In this document: positions 1 through 7,364 of the stretch, piece after piece | Numbering within the stretch: position 1 is the stretch's first letter | How the letters are laid out: each line of letters starts with the position of its first letter | Assembly: GCA_016715985.1 (NCBI GenBank) | Contig: JADJXD010000001.1 | Coordinates: forward strand, 5,270,001 to 5,334,000 | DNA length: 64,000 nucleotides | Source: Saprospiraceae bacterium | GTDB lineage: Bacteria; Bacteroidota; Bacteroidia; Chitinophagales; Saprospiraceae | Reading direction: 5' to 3' | Notes under the pieces: model-generated | Told to the model about the DNA's origin: nothing | The model's input: the letters and a program-made list of their open reading frames with translations, nothing else | The model's database searches: none | Program-made: the position numbers and the translations under genes

Positions 1-10
1 ATTTTTATAT

Positions 11-61
11 ATAAGCAAAATAGCTTATAATTTAGAATATAAGCAAAATAGCTTATATTTG
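11..61 (+). promoter_or_regulatory. Twin operator-like palindromes and promoter before satD
   Basis: The 18-bp motif ATAAGCAAAATAGCTTAT occurs twice, at 11-28 and 39-56, with starts 28 bp apart. Each copy has inverted arms ATAAGC and GCTTAT around a 6-bp AT spacer. A Bacteroidota-type -7 element of the form TAnnTTTG (TATATTTG, 54-61) overlaps the right arm of the second copy, 20 bp before the ATG at 81. Binding of a repressor to these sites would block the promoter. The SatD protein encoded just downstream ends in a helix-turn-helix, so autoregulation is a reasonable inference. Confidence 0.55.
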
Positions 62-80
62 TGTTTAAATTATTTGAATT

Positions 81-695
81 ATGGTAGCTGTAATTACTGG
101 TGATGTCATTAATTCTGATAAAATTGACTCCAAGAAGTGGCTTTCAGTGTTAAAGAAATATTTAAATACTCTGGGTAAAACACCTGCAGATTGGGCTATC
201 TATAGAGGGGACGAATTTCAATTGCGTTTAAAAAACACTGAAGATGCTTTCGTCACTGCTATACAAATCAAAGCCAAGATGAAACAATTTAAGAATCTCG
301 ATGTAAGATTGAGTATCGGATTGGGAGATGAGATTGCTGAAAGCAAGAATATATTAGAGTCAAACGGAACAGCTTTTGTAAGATCAGGTCGCTCGTTTGA
401 TGAGTTAAGAAAAAATAAAACTACCATGTTGGTCAATACCGGAAATCATGAACTGGATCAGGAGTTGAATCTGTATATAAAACTTGCACTGACCGGCTTT
501 ATGGATAAGTGGAGTATTGCATCAGCAGAAATAATATCACTTACATTAGAGAATCAATCTACCTCTCAGGAAGAAATTGCCAGGATGGCAGGAATGGCAC
601 AAGCCGCCGTCTCTCAGAGACTAAAAAGGGCAAACTTTGAAGTTTTGATGGATTTGAATAATATGTTTGTCAAAAAGATAAATAATTTAAAATGA
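81..695 (+). CDS. SatD family protein
   Basis: The 204-residue protein begins with the MVAVITGDVINSDKI segment typical of SatD-family proteins, a family of poorly known function linked to acid tolerance in streptococci. Residues about 150-185 form a helix-turn-helix (SQEEIARMAGMAQAAVSQRL), so it may bind DNA. The first ATG after the promoter at 54-61 is used. Its stop overlaps the start of the next gene by 4 bp (ATGA), indicating translational coupling with the DUF3307 membrane protein; SatD-DUF3307 pairs are common. The nucleotide-cyclase-like N-terminal fold sometimes suggested for the family cannot be judged here. Confidence 0.8.
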   Translation: MVAVITGDVINSDKIDSKKWLSVLKKYLNTLGKTPADWAIYRGDEFQLRLKNTEDAFVTAIQIKAKMKQFKNLDVRLSIGLGDEIAESKNILESNGTAFVRSGRSFDELRKNKTTMLVNTGNHELDQELNLYIKLALTGFMDKWSIASAEIISLTLENQSTSQEEIARMAGMAQAAVSQRLKRANFEVLMDLNNMFVKKINNLK

Positions 696-1417
696 TTCTA
701 TTAATTACCAAAATGATGTTGGCTCATTTTATAGGTGATTTTTATTTACAATCATCAGGCTGGGTTCAGGAGAAAGAACAGAAAAAATACAAAAGTTTTT
801 ATCTGTATATCCATTCAGCGATTCATGGTCTGTTGGTTTGGATTTTGATGTGGGAGTGGAGTGCCTGGAAACTTGCCATTCCGATAGCATTGGTTCACTT
901 TGTTATTGATTTGTCGAAACTTGTTTTACAAACTGAAAAGTCAAAAAGAACCTGGTTTTTTATAGATCAAATCTTACATATCATATCTATTTTGGTAATT
1001 GCCAGTATATACCAAAACGGGTATATATCGATAGACATCACACAAGCGCTCAATAGCAAAAACATCATCTATGTGACCGGTTATGTGATTTTGACACTAC
1101 CCATGTCCATCATGATACAAAAAACACTTTTGCCCTGGTCAGATCTCATCGGAGAAGCCGATGATGATTCATTACTCAATGCCGGACAATACATAGGCAT
1201 ATTGGAGAGATCCTTTGTTTTTGTATTCGTCTTAGCTAATCGCTGGGAGGCAGTAGGATTTCTCCTGGCTGCAAAATCTGTGTTTAGATTTGGTGATCTG
1301 AAAGAATCTAAAGATCGTAAACTGACGGAATACATCCTTTTGGGGACACTGCTGAGCTTCGGTATTGCTATCGTGGTCTCTATGTTGGTCATTTACCTCG
1401 AAGGATTAAGTCTCTGA
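692..1417 (+). CDS. DUF3307 domain-containing membrane protein
   Basis: This 241-residue protein has several hydrophobic segments and an N-terminus (LITKMMLAHFIGDFYLQS) that matches DUF3307 integral membrane proteins. The family usually sits beside satD and its role is unknown. The start codon overlaps the stop of the SatD gene by 4 bp, so the two are probably co-translated and perhaps act together. The later part has at least three more predicted membrane helices and a polar SDLIGEADDDSLLNAGQYIGILER loop, conserved in the family as far as I recall. Confidence 0.8.
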   Translation: MILLITKMMLAHFIGDFYLQSSGWVQEKEQKKYKSFYLYIHSAIHGLLVWILMWEWSAWKLAIPIALVHFVIDLSKLVLQTEKSKRTWFFIDQILHIISILVIASIYQNGYISIDITQALNSKNIIYVTGYVILTLPMSIMIQKTLLPWSDLIGEADDDSLLNAGQYIGILERSFVFVFVLANRWEAVGFLLAAKSVFRFGDLKESKDRKLTEYILLGTLLSFGIAIVVSMLVIYLEGLSL

Positions 1418-1461
1418 AATTCATAAAATATGGGATCGCAGTTGCAAACTGCGACCATCGA
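1418..1461 (+). repeat. REP-like palindromic repeat, copy 1
   Basis: The core TCGCAGTTGCAAACTGCGA (1436-1454) is a perfect 8-bp stem with a GCA loop, preceded by ATTCATAAAATAT and followed by CCATCG. The same block recurs at 2760-2803 and 3378-3419, and inverted at 3210-3228. Confidence 0.85.
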
Positions 1462-1504
1462 GAGAACAATGATAAAATTAATAAAACCTTTTAAATTTTA
1501 TAAT

Positions 1505-2257
1505 ATGAAGACAAAATTGACCCTCATTATTATTATGTTGTCGTTAATCAAAGTATATGCACAAAAAAAACGATTCTATGTAGGTGTTGAAATTGGTGTG
1601 AATAAAGTATTTCATGAGGTTTTATCCAATGATAACGAAATTTTTATAAACCCTTCCGTATTATTTAATGAAACAGATGATTTTTTCGGAAGAAACCATG
1701 TAGTGGCAATTTCTTCCGGACTTGAAACAAAAAATAAATTGATTTATGAATTTTTATTGTCAGTCCAGGTTGATAATAAATACTCAGGATATAATTTTTC
1801 ACCTTCACCTGCATTTGAACCTGAATTATACAGATGGAATTCCAGTACGGTTTGGGCTTTGAAATGGACGTTTGGATTTGGAAAAAAAATTGATTTTGGA
1901 AAAAAATTTTCTGTGATTCCGGCATTTCAGGCATCTTACTTATTAACGGGCAATGAATCAAGTTATATATTTAATATTACCAGAATGGAAGAAAATTACG
2001 TTTACCAAGCAAGATTTGAGAATTTCACAAAGAATCATTTTTTAATTGGTATTAAAAATACTTTCCAATGGAAGGCAAGTCGCAGATGTAATATTAACTT
2101 AAATATTGGATATTTGCATGGTCTTGTGAAGAGTCATGCAATAAAACAAGAAATATTTCCAGAAAGCACCCCTGATGTTGTTTATACAGGACATTTTATA
2201 TCATATTTATCCCATGGATATTCCACATTAGGTTTTACTTATTATTTAAATAAATGA
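1505..2257 (+). CDS. Hypothetical exported protein, probable outer-membrane beta-barrel
   Basis: I chose the ATG at 1505 because it gives a clean signal peptide (MKTKLTLIIIMLSLIKVYAQ). The longer reading from 1430 would be partly encoded by the REP-like repeat. The mature part, about 230 residues, alternates hydrophobic and polar residues and is rich in aromatic residues and asparagine (for example FYVGVEIGVNKVF and STLGFTYYLNK at the C-terminus), the pattern of small Bacteroidota outer-membrane barrels. I recognise no specific family. The gene lies directly before an orphan antitoxin. Confidence 0.6.
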   Translation: MKTKLTLIIIMLSLIKVYAQKKRFYVGVEIGVNKVFHEVLSNDNEIFINPSVLFNETDDFFGRNHVVAISSGLETKNKLIYEFLLSVQVDNKYSGYNFSPSPAFEPELYRWNSSTVWALKWTFGFGKKIDFGKKFSVIPAFQASYLLTGNESSYIFNITRMEENYVYQARFENFTKNHFLIGIKNTFQWKASRRCNINLNIGYLHGLVKSHAIKQEIFPESTPDVVYTGHFISYLSHGYSTLGFTYYLNK

Positions 2258-2325
2258 AAGTGAGTTTCAAAACATCTTTATAAAAGTTTGAATAACGGTA
2301 CAGTGAGAATTTTTAATTCTCCTCC

Positions 2326-2382
2326 CCTAAGGAAATTGAACGAGCAATTAAAATCAAAAATGAATATTTCGATGAAAAGTAG
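2326..2382 (+). pseudogene. C-terminal remnant of a HigB/Gp49-like toxin gene
   Basis: In the frame ending at the TAG 2380-2382 the last 18 codons read PKEIERAIKIKNEYFDEK. This closely resembles the C-terminus of HigB-type (phage Gp49-like) toxins, which usually ends in a PKxEIExA...KxxY helix. A stop at 2314-2316 and the upstream outer-membrane-type gene show that the rest of the toxin gene is gone. The following antitoxin overlaps this remnant, as in normal higBA operons, where the toxin comes first. Confidence 0.6.
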
Positions 2383-2674
2383 TAAAAAGAATATAACAAC
2401 ATTTGAAGACCATTTGATTCAACGATATGGACAAATTGGAACAGAGAAACGAACTGAATTTGATGCTAAAGCCAAATCATTTGTTATTGGTGAATTGTTG
2501 AAAGAAGAGCGATTGGAAGCCAATTTAACTCAACAAGAATTGGCAAACAAAATTGGGGCTAAAAAGAGTTATATTTCACGAGTAGAAAATGGGAAATCCG
2601 ATATTCAACTATCAACACTTTTTAAATTATTTGAATTTGGTCTTGGAAAACGAATAAACATAATAATTGAATAA
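2360..2674 (+). CDS. HigA-like XRE-family antitoxin, orphan
   Basis: This is a helix-turn-helix protein of the HigA type: the C-terminal 60 residues contain the XRE DNA-binding fold (LTQQELANKIGAKKSYISRVENGKSDI) and a DUF891-partner-like ending. I use the ATG at 2360 (ATG 2372 is equally possible) rather than the more upstream codon at 2288. Either start lies within the last codons of the destroyed toxin, as in an intact higBA operon. Without a toxin it may still repress its own promoter or protect against related toxins. Confidence 0.75.
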   Translation: MNISMKSSKKNITTFEDHLIQRYGQIGTEKRTEFDAKAKSFVIGELLKEERLEANLTQQELANKIGAKKSYISRVENGKSDIQLSTLFKLFEFGLGKRINIIIE

Positions 2675-2721
2675 ACCAGAGATTATAAAGGCAATGATTT
2701 ACTGATTAACAGTCAGCCATC

Positions 2722-2803
2722 ACATAGCGAATTGCAAACTTTCACCATCGGGATTAAAAATTCATAAAATATAGGATCCCAGTTGCAAACTGCGACCATC
2801 GGG
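2722..2803 (+). repeat. REP-like repeat, degenerate copy and copy 2
   Basis: 2727-2752 is a decayed copy (GCGAATTGCAAACTTTCACC), followed at once by 2760-2803, which has the full ATTCATAAAATATAGGAT lead and a palindrome at 2777-2795 with one mismatch (C for G at 2779 or 2780). Confidence 0.75.
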
Positions 2804-2905
2804 TTAAAGGTATGGTCATAAAATCGTTTATCATAGTTTTAAAGTCTTGAAAAATATTATACATTAAATTTAAAATTAATTGTAACTTTACATACAAAAA
2901 ACGAA

Positions 2906-3145
2906 ATGATAGATTTGCCTACCCGTAAATTAAATCTGATTCAATACCTTGCTCAATCAGATGATGAAGTGTTTTTAGAAACATTGGAACAGATGATATT
3001 AAAAAAAGAAGGTATGACTAAAAATGAATACTCGCCATTCACTGTCGAAGAATTATTAGCAAGAATAGAAAAGTCAGAAATAGACATTATAAAAGGTAAG
3101 TATAGAACGCAAGAAGATTTAGAAAAAATATCTTCAAATTGGTGA
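2906..3145 (+). CDS. Antitoxin of a ParE/RelE-type module, toxin lost
   Basis: This 79-residue acidic protein has the look of Bacteroidota antitoxins that precede ParE toxins: an N-terminal helical part (IQYLAQSDDEVFLETLEQMI) and a C-terminal toxin-binding tail (FTVEELLARIEKSEIDIIKGKYRTQEDL). The next gene starts one base after its stop and begins like a ParE toxin but is truncated (3147-3260). It starts at the first ATG after an AT-rich region. Regulation was probably by autorepression of the two-gene operon. Confidence 0.7.
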   Translation: MIDLPTRKLNLIQYLAQSDDEVFLETLEQMILKKEGMTKNEYSPFTVEELLARIEKSEIDIIKGKYRTQEDLEKISSNW

Positions 3146-3146
3146 A

Positions 3147-3260
3147 ATGAAGGTTATTTGGTCTGATTTTGCTATTGAAAACTTAAAAGATATTTTCGAT
3201 CTCCGATCGTCGCAGTTTGCAACTGCGATGCGATACATTGAGAATTTTCAATTCGTTTAG
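3147..3260 (+). pseudogene. ParE-family toxin gene truncated by a REP-like element
   Basis: The ATG at 3147 lies one base after the antitoxin stop. The first 18 codons read MKVIWSDFAIENLKDIFD, the typical N-terminus of a RelE/ParE toxin (usually about 95 residues). From codon 19 the reading frame runs into the inverted REP-like palindrome at 3210-3228 and ends at TAG 3258-3260 after 37 codons. I find no continuation of the toxin downstream, so the element replaced rather than merely interrupted it. Toxin activity is very unlikely. Confidence 0.7.
3210..3228 (-). repeat. REP-like palindrome, inverted copy inside toxin remnant
   Basis: TCGCAGTTTGCAACTGCGA is the exact reverse complement of the core in copy 1. 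It forms the junction at which the ParE-like toxin reading frame loses similarity. Confidence 0.85.
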
Positions 3261-3377
3261 TACATGCATCAAAACAACAGGTGCTGTTTTTAGCTCAAGA
3301 TGTTTAGCAAAGATTATGGAAAAATTAATAGAGGTTTTTGCAAATCATTATATTGATAGATGGTGATGAATTGCAAA

Positions 3378-3442
3378 TTCATAAAATATAGGATCGCAGT
3401 TGCAAACTGCGACCATCGGTTGCTAAGATCATGACCATCGGG
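3378..3442 (+). repeat. REP-like repeat, copy 3
   Basis: The ATTCATAAAATATAGGAT lead, perfect palindrome (3394-3412) and CCATCGG tail match copies 1 and 2. A second GACCATCGGG tail follows at 3433-3442, a hint of a further decayed unit. Confidence 0.8.
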
Positions 3443-3453
3443 TTTTACTGAAA

Positions 3454-3747
3454 TCAATGAAACTCTATATCTGTAACGATTTCACTGCCGATAGCTTCAT
3501 TCAGGATTTTGATAATCTGGGGTTTTCCCATAGAGAGTTCCTTCCTTAATGGGGCTGAGGTCAGATAGACCTTCACGACATTTTCTTTGAAGATTAATTT
3601 TTCAGTGTATGAACTGATGATAGGTCCCATTTCCTGCTTCCAGATGTCAGTCAGACGAGTAGTATGGATGCCTTTGGATACTCTTTCGTTTTTTCCGATG
3701 AATTCAGAAATGACTTCTTTTATGCTTCTGTCGTTATATTTTTTCAT
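3454..3747 (-). CDS. DUF721 (DciA-like) protein
   Basis: The 97-residue protein matches the DUF721 family (GIHTTRLTDIWKQEMGPIISSYTEKLIFKENVVKVYLTSAPLRKEL). DUF721 includes DciA, a loader of the replicative helicase DnaB in many bacteria. Its start overlaps the stop of recF by 4 bp (ATGA), so it is the second gene of a recF operon. That setting fits a replication or repair role, although direct DciA function in Bacteroidota is inferred. Confidence 0.8.
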   Translation of the reverse strand: MKKYNDRSIKEVISEFIGKNERVSKGIHTTRLTDIWKQEMGPIISSYTEKLIFKENVVKVYLTSAPLRKELSMGKPQIIKILNEAIGSEIVTDIEFH

Positions 3748-4874
3748 GATGGCAGTATTTTTTGTTCGGTTGAATCTGAAATGACGGATCCGGATTGCAC
3801 GACAAAGATAGCGTGCTCTTTGTTTAATTCCAAAAGTATATCTCTGATCCTGTCCGGTTGTGTGTCTGTCAGGAAAACCTGTCCGAAGTATGGATGTGTC
3901 ACAAGAGACAGAAGATGCGTCACTCTTTCTTTATCCAGTTTATCAAAAATATCATCCAGCAGTAACAGCGGTTTAGTGCCGGTGACTGTCTCTAAAATTT
4001 TGTATTGTGCCAGTTTTAAAGCCAGAACAAAAGACTTCAACTGTCCCTGAGATGCATAACTCTTTAAAGGATAACCATTCATCGAAAATGTAAGATCATC
4101 TTTATGAATTCCCTGTGTCGTCCTGCATAAAATCCGGTCTTTGTCTATGTGTTTTTCCATCAACACTGCAAGACCATTTTCTGCCAGTTGACTGCTGTAT
4201 TCAATTTCACAATTTTCCCTTTTGCCGGAGATATCTGCATATATTTCTGAAAACACCGCTTTAATTTTTGATTCCAGTTCTTTACGTTTTGTAAAAATAT
4301 TCTGGGACGGTGCGATCATACCCCGGCTGACAGACTCCAATAATATCGGATCAAACCTTTTCTGTTCCTGCATAGATTTTAAAAGCGCATTCCTTTGCTT
4401 CAGCAATTTGTTATACACGAGTAAGTCTTCAAGATAAGATTTGTCATACTGCACGATCGTATTATTGAAAAAATTTCTTCGTTCCTCACTGCCTTCGAGC
4501 ATCAACTGTATATCAATGGGTGCAATCATTACACAAGGGAATGTGCCGACATGATCAGAAATCCTTGTTGTTTTTTTGCCGGACAGCTCAATATCCTTCC
4601 CGTTGTTTAACTGAACTTTTATGACTACTTTATGGTCTCCGGTTTCATTATTAAAGTTTCCTTCCAGACGAAAAGCTTCTTTTTCCTGCATCACATTCAG
4701 TTTATCTGTGGCAGAAAAATAACTTTTACCCAGACAGAGATAATAGACCGCATCCAGCAAATTGGTTTTACCCATTCCATTCAGTCCGGTAAACGCATTT
4801 AAAACCGGGTGTAAACGGATTTTTTCAGATTCGTAATTTTTATATTGATAAATGGACAGAGATTTTATTTTCAA
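3744..4874 (-). CDS. recF: DNA replication and repair protein RecF
   Basis: This is an SMC-like ATPase that binds gapped DNA and helps load RecA (RecFOR pathway). The Walker A motif is at residues 30-37 (GLNGMGKT), the RecF-type signature is near residue 280 (SQGQLKSFVLALKLAQ), and the Walker B is near 308 (LLLLDDIFDKLD). The length of 376 residues is normal. It is followed with a 4-bp overlap by the DUF721 gene. No dnaA or gyrase gene is next to it. Confidence 0.95.
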   Translation of the reverse strand: MKIKSLSIYQYKNYESEKIRLHPVLNAFTGLNGMGKTNLLDAVYYLCLGKSYFSATDKLNVMQEKEAFRLEGNFNNETGDHKVVIKVQLNNGKDIELSGKKTTRISDHVGTFPCVMIAPIDIQLMLEGSEERRNFFNNTIVQYDKSYLEDLLVYNKLLKQRNALLKSMQEQKRFDPILLESVSRGMIAPSQNIFTKRKELESKIKAVFSEIYADISGKRENCEIEYSSQLAENGLAVLMEKHIDKDRILCRTTQGIHKDDLTFSMNGYPLKSYASQGQLKSFVLALKLAQYKILETVTGTKPLLLLDDIFDKLDKERVTHLLSLVTHPYFGQVFLTDTQPDRIRDILLELNKEHAIFVVQSGSVISDSTEQKILPS

Positions 4875-5217
4875 GTTCTGAAATTTCTTTAATTTTTAAA
4901 ACACACAATTTTAAACCTTTTATCTGCAATAAAGTTAATAAAAGCTTAGTTTGGTTTTAGATTTTTTTAATATCCGGACTATTACGAAGAGAAATAATAG
5001 AAGTTCCACAAAAAAATACCCCAGAGGGGTATAATATTTGTAGCCCCGGGTTTGAACCCGGGGTCAAAAATGGAAATAGTACCTAATTTTGGCGTGATTT
5101 TTGCCAAAAAATGCAAAAATCCCGCCTGCTCTGGTGTGGGCAGGCATGACAAAATTATCCCGAATTCACGTATTTTATTAATGAGCTTAAGAGAACAAAT
5201 TTTCAGTAACAACTTCC
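4875..5217. other. Intergenic region between divergent genes, with two hairpins
   Basis: It holds the outward promoters of recF and the FemAB-like gene, which I cannot place exactly. At 5044-5063 lies a strong palindrome (CCCCGGGTT / AACCCGGGG), a common dispersed repeat in Bacteroidota. At 5124-5145 a second stem (GCCTGC / GCAGGC) occurs. I see no credible gene; the small open frames here overlap the palindromes. Confidence 0.5.
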
Positions 5218-6438
5218 ATGAAATCCATCCACACTAAATTTTGTAAATCTTCACAACCATTGCTAAGTTTGCAAAATGGGTATCGGATCACCATCCACGA
5301 AACAATAACAGAAATTGCCGATTTGTGGTCATCACTGTCGCCACCTGATATTTTTTTTACTCCGCAATTTCTACAATGTCTCGAAAATTTCAAAGCAACC
5401 GGTATCACACCATATTATGTGATATTATATAGGCACAATATTCCCTTTGGTATTTTCTATTTTCAGCAAAAGCATATCAGGCTGGGAGAAAGTCTCCGGA
5501 TTGACCATAACCTGAATAAAGGTTTTTTCACAAACACCGTCAATCGGGTTAAAAAGGCAGTGGCAAATATGCTGAATTTAAATACGCTTGTATGTGGAAA
5601 TATGCTTCTTACCGGCAAATATGGGTTTCATATCAGTGACGAAATAGATGATACAACTAAAAGTTCACTTTTGTCCAATGTCTGTGATATGTTGCAAATA
5701 CACCTGGACTCAAAAGGTATCGGTAAAGGATTAACTCTTATAAAAGACTTTTATAATCAAACCCTGAACGATCATTTTGAAGTGAAGGGATTTACCAGGT
5801 TTAATGTGCAGCCAAACATGATTATCCAAATACGAGACCATTGGAATAACATGGATGACTATCTGGAAGATATGAAATCCAAATACCGGATCCGTGTACG
5901 TCGTGCAACCAAAAAATGTGCAGTAATTGAGAAAAAGGAGCTGGACGTTTATGAAATACAGCAATGGTCAGATAGTATTAATGCATTGTATAAAAATGTG
6001 TCAGATGAAGCTGGATTCAACTTGTTTGTATTGCATCCACATTATTTTGAAGGATTAAAAACTGCTTTGGGTGATCAATTAATATTTACGGCCTATTTTA
6101 GTGAAGGCAAAATGGTCGGATTTTACACTGCCATCAAAAACTATGCAACTTTAGATGCTCATTTTCTGGGGTATGATATTGAAGTAAACAGATCGTGTCA
6201 GATTTATTTAAATATGTTGTATGATTTGATAGACCTGGGGATTCGGTTTCGAGTTTCTAAAGTGGTTATGTCCAGGACTGCATTGGAAATTAAATCATCT
6301 GTGGGTGCAACACCGCATGACATGACTTTGTTTTTGAAGCATGATTCTTCTATCATTAACGCATTAGTTCCGCCTATCTTGAAATTTCTGACTCCGGATG
6401 AAAAATGGCTTTCCCGTTCTCCTTTCAGGGAAAATTGA
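5218..6438 (+). CDS. FemAB/GNAT-like acyltransferase, uncharacterised
   Basis: The 406-residue cytosolic protein resembles the FemAB-like/GNAT superfamily. The central stretch MDDYLEDMKSKYRIRVRRATKK and the later YLNMLYDLIDLGI...VVMSRTALEIKSSVGA match conserved segments of that group, in which peptidyl or acyl groups are transferred. I cannot name the substrate. There is no signal peptide or membrane segment. It stands alone, with gaps of over 300 bp on both sides. The ATG is taken because upstream bases are low-complexity repeat. Confidence 0.6.
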   Translation: MKSIHTKFCKSSQPLLSLQNGYRITIHETITEIADLWSSLSPPDIFFTPQFLQCLENFKATGITPYYVILYRHNIPFGIFYFQQKHIRLGESLRIDHNLNKGFFTNTVNRVKKAVANMLNLNTLVCGNMLLTGKYGFHISDEIDDTTKSSLLSNVCDMLQIHLDSKGIGKGLTLIKDFYNQTLNDHFEVKGFTRFNVQPNMIIQIRDHWNNMDDYLEDMKSKYRIRVRRATKKCAVIEKKELDVYEIQQWSDSINALYKNVSDEAGFNLFVLHPHYFEGLKTALGDQLIFTAYFSEGKMVGFYTAIKNYATLDAHFLGYDIEVNRSCQIYLNMLYDLIDLGIRFRVSKVVMSRTALEIKSSVGATPHDMTLFLKHDSSIINALVPPILKFLTPDEKWLSRSPFREN

Positions 6439-6887
6439 TAGATTTAAATACCTGAGGTTTCTATAAATCATAGCTTTATTTTTCTTTTGTCTTGATACAA
6501 AAGAAACAAAAAATCAAGGCTGTAACGCCTCAGCCTAAAATCGCTCCATAAAACCTAAATTCAAAAAATCTGCCCGGCTCCGCAGGCAGACGGGCTCGCC
6601 TTAGTGGTTTGCGCTCTAATTGTACTTTTAATTTACTTCGTTATTTTGCACTCTATTTAATTTTTAGTTTTGGCTCAGACAGTTTTGAATTTTTAACGGT
6701 TTTACTTCACGATTTTTTAACGGCTGATTCGTTAAGGCCAAACTACGAAGTTCCTGATTATTAGTGGTTAAAATATTTTCAATGAAGTTCTGTCCATTAA
6801 ATAATTACATAAATTATCTCTACCTATAAAGTGCCAGTAAAAGTTTTAGCATATTTTGTGAAATTAATTCCAAACCACACTGATTTA
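6439..6887. other. Intergenic region with a perfect hairpin and dispersed repeat
   Basis: Just after the upstream stop a perfect 10-bp stem (TTTCTTTTGT, 6481-6490; ACAAAAGAAA, 6497-6506) could end transcription. It belongs to a block (to about 6600) with a second stem around CTGCCCGGCTCCGCAGGCAG, of the dispersed-repeat style found in many Bacteroidota genomes. No gene is visible between 6600 and 6887. Confidence 0.5.
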
Positions 6888-7358
6888 TCAAACTAAAGGA
6901 TTAAAGAATTTGTATAACTCACCCTCTGTTTTAATACATCCTCCTTCCATCATGTTATAAATTTCCAATAGCATATCATTTGAATAAGCCTTTTCACTTC
7001 TGTAAATTTCAATTTCAGAAGCATTTTTTTCTATAAATTCCACGATATTACCATTTTCAGGAAATCGCAATCCTGTTCCGCTTTTTAAATCGAGCCCGGT
7101 CAGAGCAATATGCTCATTTTCCAAACAAAACAACTTTAATGATTTCGCACTCAGATGTTCGAGATATTTGACCTTTCTGAGAATACCTGCAAATATGACA
7201 TCACTAAATCCGCCCAATAGAACATCTGCATTTTCAGGATTTTTATGTTTTATTTTTTTCCAGTCGCCGGCTGTAATGCCATTCACCACCAGAAAATCTA
7301 TAAAATCACTTTCCAGCAATTCCAATTCTTCAATCGTTAATCTTCTGAATTTTGACAA
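6888..7358 (-). CDS. DUF6495-like conserved protein
   Basis: This 156-residue soluble protein begins KFRRLTIEELELLESDFIDFLVVNGI, a segment I associate with DUF6495, a family restricted to Bacteroidota. No catalytic motif is evident and no function is known. It lies 6 bp downstream of the large VPS10/BNR gene on the same strand and may be transcribed with it, although such a pairing gives no functional clue. Confidence 0.6.
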   Translation of the reverse strand: MSKFRRLTIEELELLESDFIDFLVVNGITAGDWKKIKHKNPENADVLLGGFSDVIFAGILRKVKYLEHLSAKSLKLFCLENEHIALTGLDLKSGTGLRFPENGNIVEFIEKNASEIEIYRSEKAYSNDMLLEIYNMMEGGCIKTEGELYKFFNPLV

Positions 7359-7364
7359 AATATG

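Noticed and set aside
1430..1504. Longer start for the outer-membrane-type protein
   Set aside because: The extra 25 codons are partly encoded by the REP-like repeat and would mask the signal peptide that begins at 1505.
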